From positions 1 through 12,948 of the forward strand of contig JAISLX010000005.1 of NCBI GenBank assembly GCA_031277045.1: a DNA stretch of 12,948 nucleotides, in the 5' to 3' direction. A model generated the notes under the pieces. It made no database searches. It was given only the letters and a program-made list of their open reading frames with translations, and was not told the DNA's origin. Origin of the DNA: Treponema sp. Lineage in GTDB: Bacteria; Spirochaetota; Spirochaetia; Treponematales; Breznakiellaceae. Below are positions 11,718 through 12,948 of this stretch, one piece after another. The first letter of the stretch is position 1. Every line of letters begins with the position of its first letter. A program made the translations under genes and the position numbers.

Positions 11718-12948
11718 ATGAACACCGAAGCCCCGCCGGAGCTCCGGCGGATCCTCATCGCCAACCGGGGGGAAATCGCCGTGCGGATCATCCGTAGCTG
11801 CCGGGAAATGGGCATCGAAACCGTGGCGGTCTACTCCACCGCCGATGCGGAGAGCCTCCACGTCCGGCTGGCGGACCGGGCGGTCTGCATCGGCCCCCCG
11901 GCGTCCTCCCAAAGCTACCTGGCGGCCCCCAACCTGATCACGGCGGCCATCAAAACCGGCTGCGAGGCCATCCACCCCGGCGTGGGCTTCCTCTCGGAAA
12001 ACGCCGAATTTGCCCGGCTGGTCCGGGACAAGGGTCTCCTCTTTATCGGCCCGGACCCGGAGGTCATCGAGCTTTTGGGCGACAAGGTCCGGGCCCGGGA
12101 CACCGCCCGGCGCTTCGGTCTCCCCGTTACCCCCGGCACGGCGGAGGCGGTCACCGGCGAGGCGGCGGCCCTGCAGGCGGCCCGGGAACTGGGCTTCCCC
12201 GTAATTATCAAGGCCGCCGCCGGGGGAGGCGGCAAGGGCATGCGGATCGTCCGCCGGGAGGAGGACCTGGCGGAAAACCTGGGGCTGGCCAGCCGGGAGG
12301 CCCAGGCCAACTTCGCCGACGGCCGGGTCTTTATCGAGCGTTACCTGGAAAACCCCCGGCATGTGGAACTCCAGATCATGGCCGACGGCCGGGGGGCCGT
12401 GGCGATCCTGGGGGAGCGGGACTGCTCGGTCCAGAAGAACCACCAGAAGCTCATCGAAGAAAGCCCCTCCCCCGGCGTCAGCCCGGCCATGCGGGGGAGC
12501 ATGGCGGAGGGGGCCCGGTCTATGTTCCGGGAACTCAAGTACCGGGGGGCCGGGACCATCGAGTTCCTCGTGGAAGGAGAAAACTTCTACTTCATGGAGG
12601 TGAACGCCCGGGTCCAGGTGGAACACCCGGTCAGCGAATACGTCACCAACACCGACATCATCCGCCAGCAGATCCTCGCCTGCGCACAGGGCCGCATGGA
12701 ACTGGACCCGGAGGCGGTACGGATAGAAGGCTGGGCCATCGAGTGCCGGATCAACGCCCTGGGCCCCGGCCAGGTCAGCCGCCTGGAAATCCCCGGCGGG
12801 CCGGGGGTCCGCTTCGACAGCTTCCTCTACAACGGCTGCCGGGTAAGCCCCTACTACGATTCCATGGTGGCGAAGCTCATCGTCCACGCCCCCGGCCGGG
12901 ACCAGGCCCTGGCCCGGATGGACCGGGCCCTGGGGGAGCTTGAGATCG
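11718..12948 (+). CDS. accC: Biotin carboxylase subunit of acetyl-CoA carboxylase (3' end missing)
   Basis: AccC uses ATP and bicarbonate to carboxylate the biotin on AccB. The first 410 codons are present, and about 40 more would be expected (E. coli AccC has 449 residues). Visible are RILIANRGEIAVRII, IHPGVGFLSENAEF, the ATP-grasp glycine loop KAAAGGGGKGM (165-175), YLENPRHVELQ, the active-site segment EVNARVQVEHPVSE (294-307), ECRINA (342-347) and PYYDSMVAKLI. Directly after ECRINA the usual E-D-P...F-x-P stretch is missing, a gap of roughly seven residues. The start is uncertain: the ATG at 11718 has no clear Shine-Dalgarno sequence and adds about 10 residues before the usual N-terminus, and an in-frame TTG at 11712 is also possible. 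Translation may be coupled to accB, which ends 8 bases earlier. Confidence 0.95.
   Translation, partial: MNTEAPPELRRILIANRGEIAVRIIRSCREMGIETVAVYSTADAESLHVRLADRAVCIGPPASSQSYLAAPNLITAAIKTGCEAIHPGVGFLSENAEFARLVRDKGLLFIGPDPEVIELLGDKVRARDTARRFGLPVTPGTAEAVTGEAAALQAARELGFPVIIKAAAGGGGKGMRIVRREEDLAENLGLASREAQANFADGRVFIERYLENPRHVELQIMADGRGAVAILGERDCSVQKNHQKLIEESPSPGVSPAMRGSMAEGARSMFRELKYRGAGTIEFLVEGENFYFMEVNARVQVEHPVSEYVTNTDIIRQQILACAQGRMELDPEAVRIEGWAIECRINALGPGQVSRLEIPGGPGVRFDSFLYNGCRVSPYYDSMVAKLIVHAPGRDQALARMDRALGELEI

Overview
The window reads as chromosomal DNA of a spirochaete, most likely a treponeme of the termite-gut or free-living type. The best single clue is the enoyl reductase gene near the right end. 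Its product matches, from memory, the FabV/Ter family protein of Treponema denticola almost domain for domain. GC content is moderate at the left end and clearly higher in the fatty-acid genes. The species assignment is an inference; the gene families are not in doubt.

Left end (1-461): a minus-strand tRNA-Gly (anticodon CCC) with its own sigma70-type promoter. Just downstream of the tRNA is the 3' stub of a carbohydrate ABC permease, followed by the first codons of another gene that runs off the window. A perfect 11-bp hairpin marks the junction between tRNA and stub, so this looks like an old rearrangement point. On the plus strand, a promoter with an overlapping palindrome drives the next gene.

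Carbon-use region (462-4315): a solitary family 5 solute-binding protein gene, whose expected lipobox cysteine is an arginine, and a Gfo/Idh/MocA sugar oxidoreductase run on the plus strand. They face a 2-keto-3-deoxygluconate kinase gene on the minus strand, with a strong bidirectional terminator between. No transporter membrane subunits accompany the binding protein.

Purine salvage (4575-5150, minus): xanthine phosphoribosyltransferase, transcribed away from the fatty-acid operon. It has almost no leader and no visible purine riboswitch.

Fatty-acid synthesis operon (5298-12948, plus): one clear promoter is followed by a palindrome much like the one in front of the binding-protein gene. Then come fabH, fabD, fabG, fabF, fabZ, fabV, accB and accC (cut off by the window end), with gaps of only 6-36 bases. 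Together they supply acetyl-CoA carboxylase subunits (AccB, AccC), malonyl transfer (FabD), initiation (FabH), elongation (FabF) and the three-step reduction cycle (FabG, FabZ, FabV). acpP, accA and accD are not in the window. Several of the proteins carry small departures from their families: loop insertions in FabH and FabF at equivalent fold positions, an 18-bp tandem duplication in fabD, and a short deletion in a conserved stretch of AccC. I see no phage, CRISPR, IS or clearly new multi-gene system here. The most interesting leads are the shared palindrome, the arginine in the lipobox and the tRNA-adjacent breakpoint.
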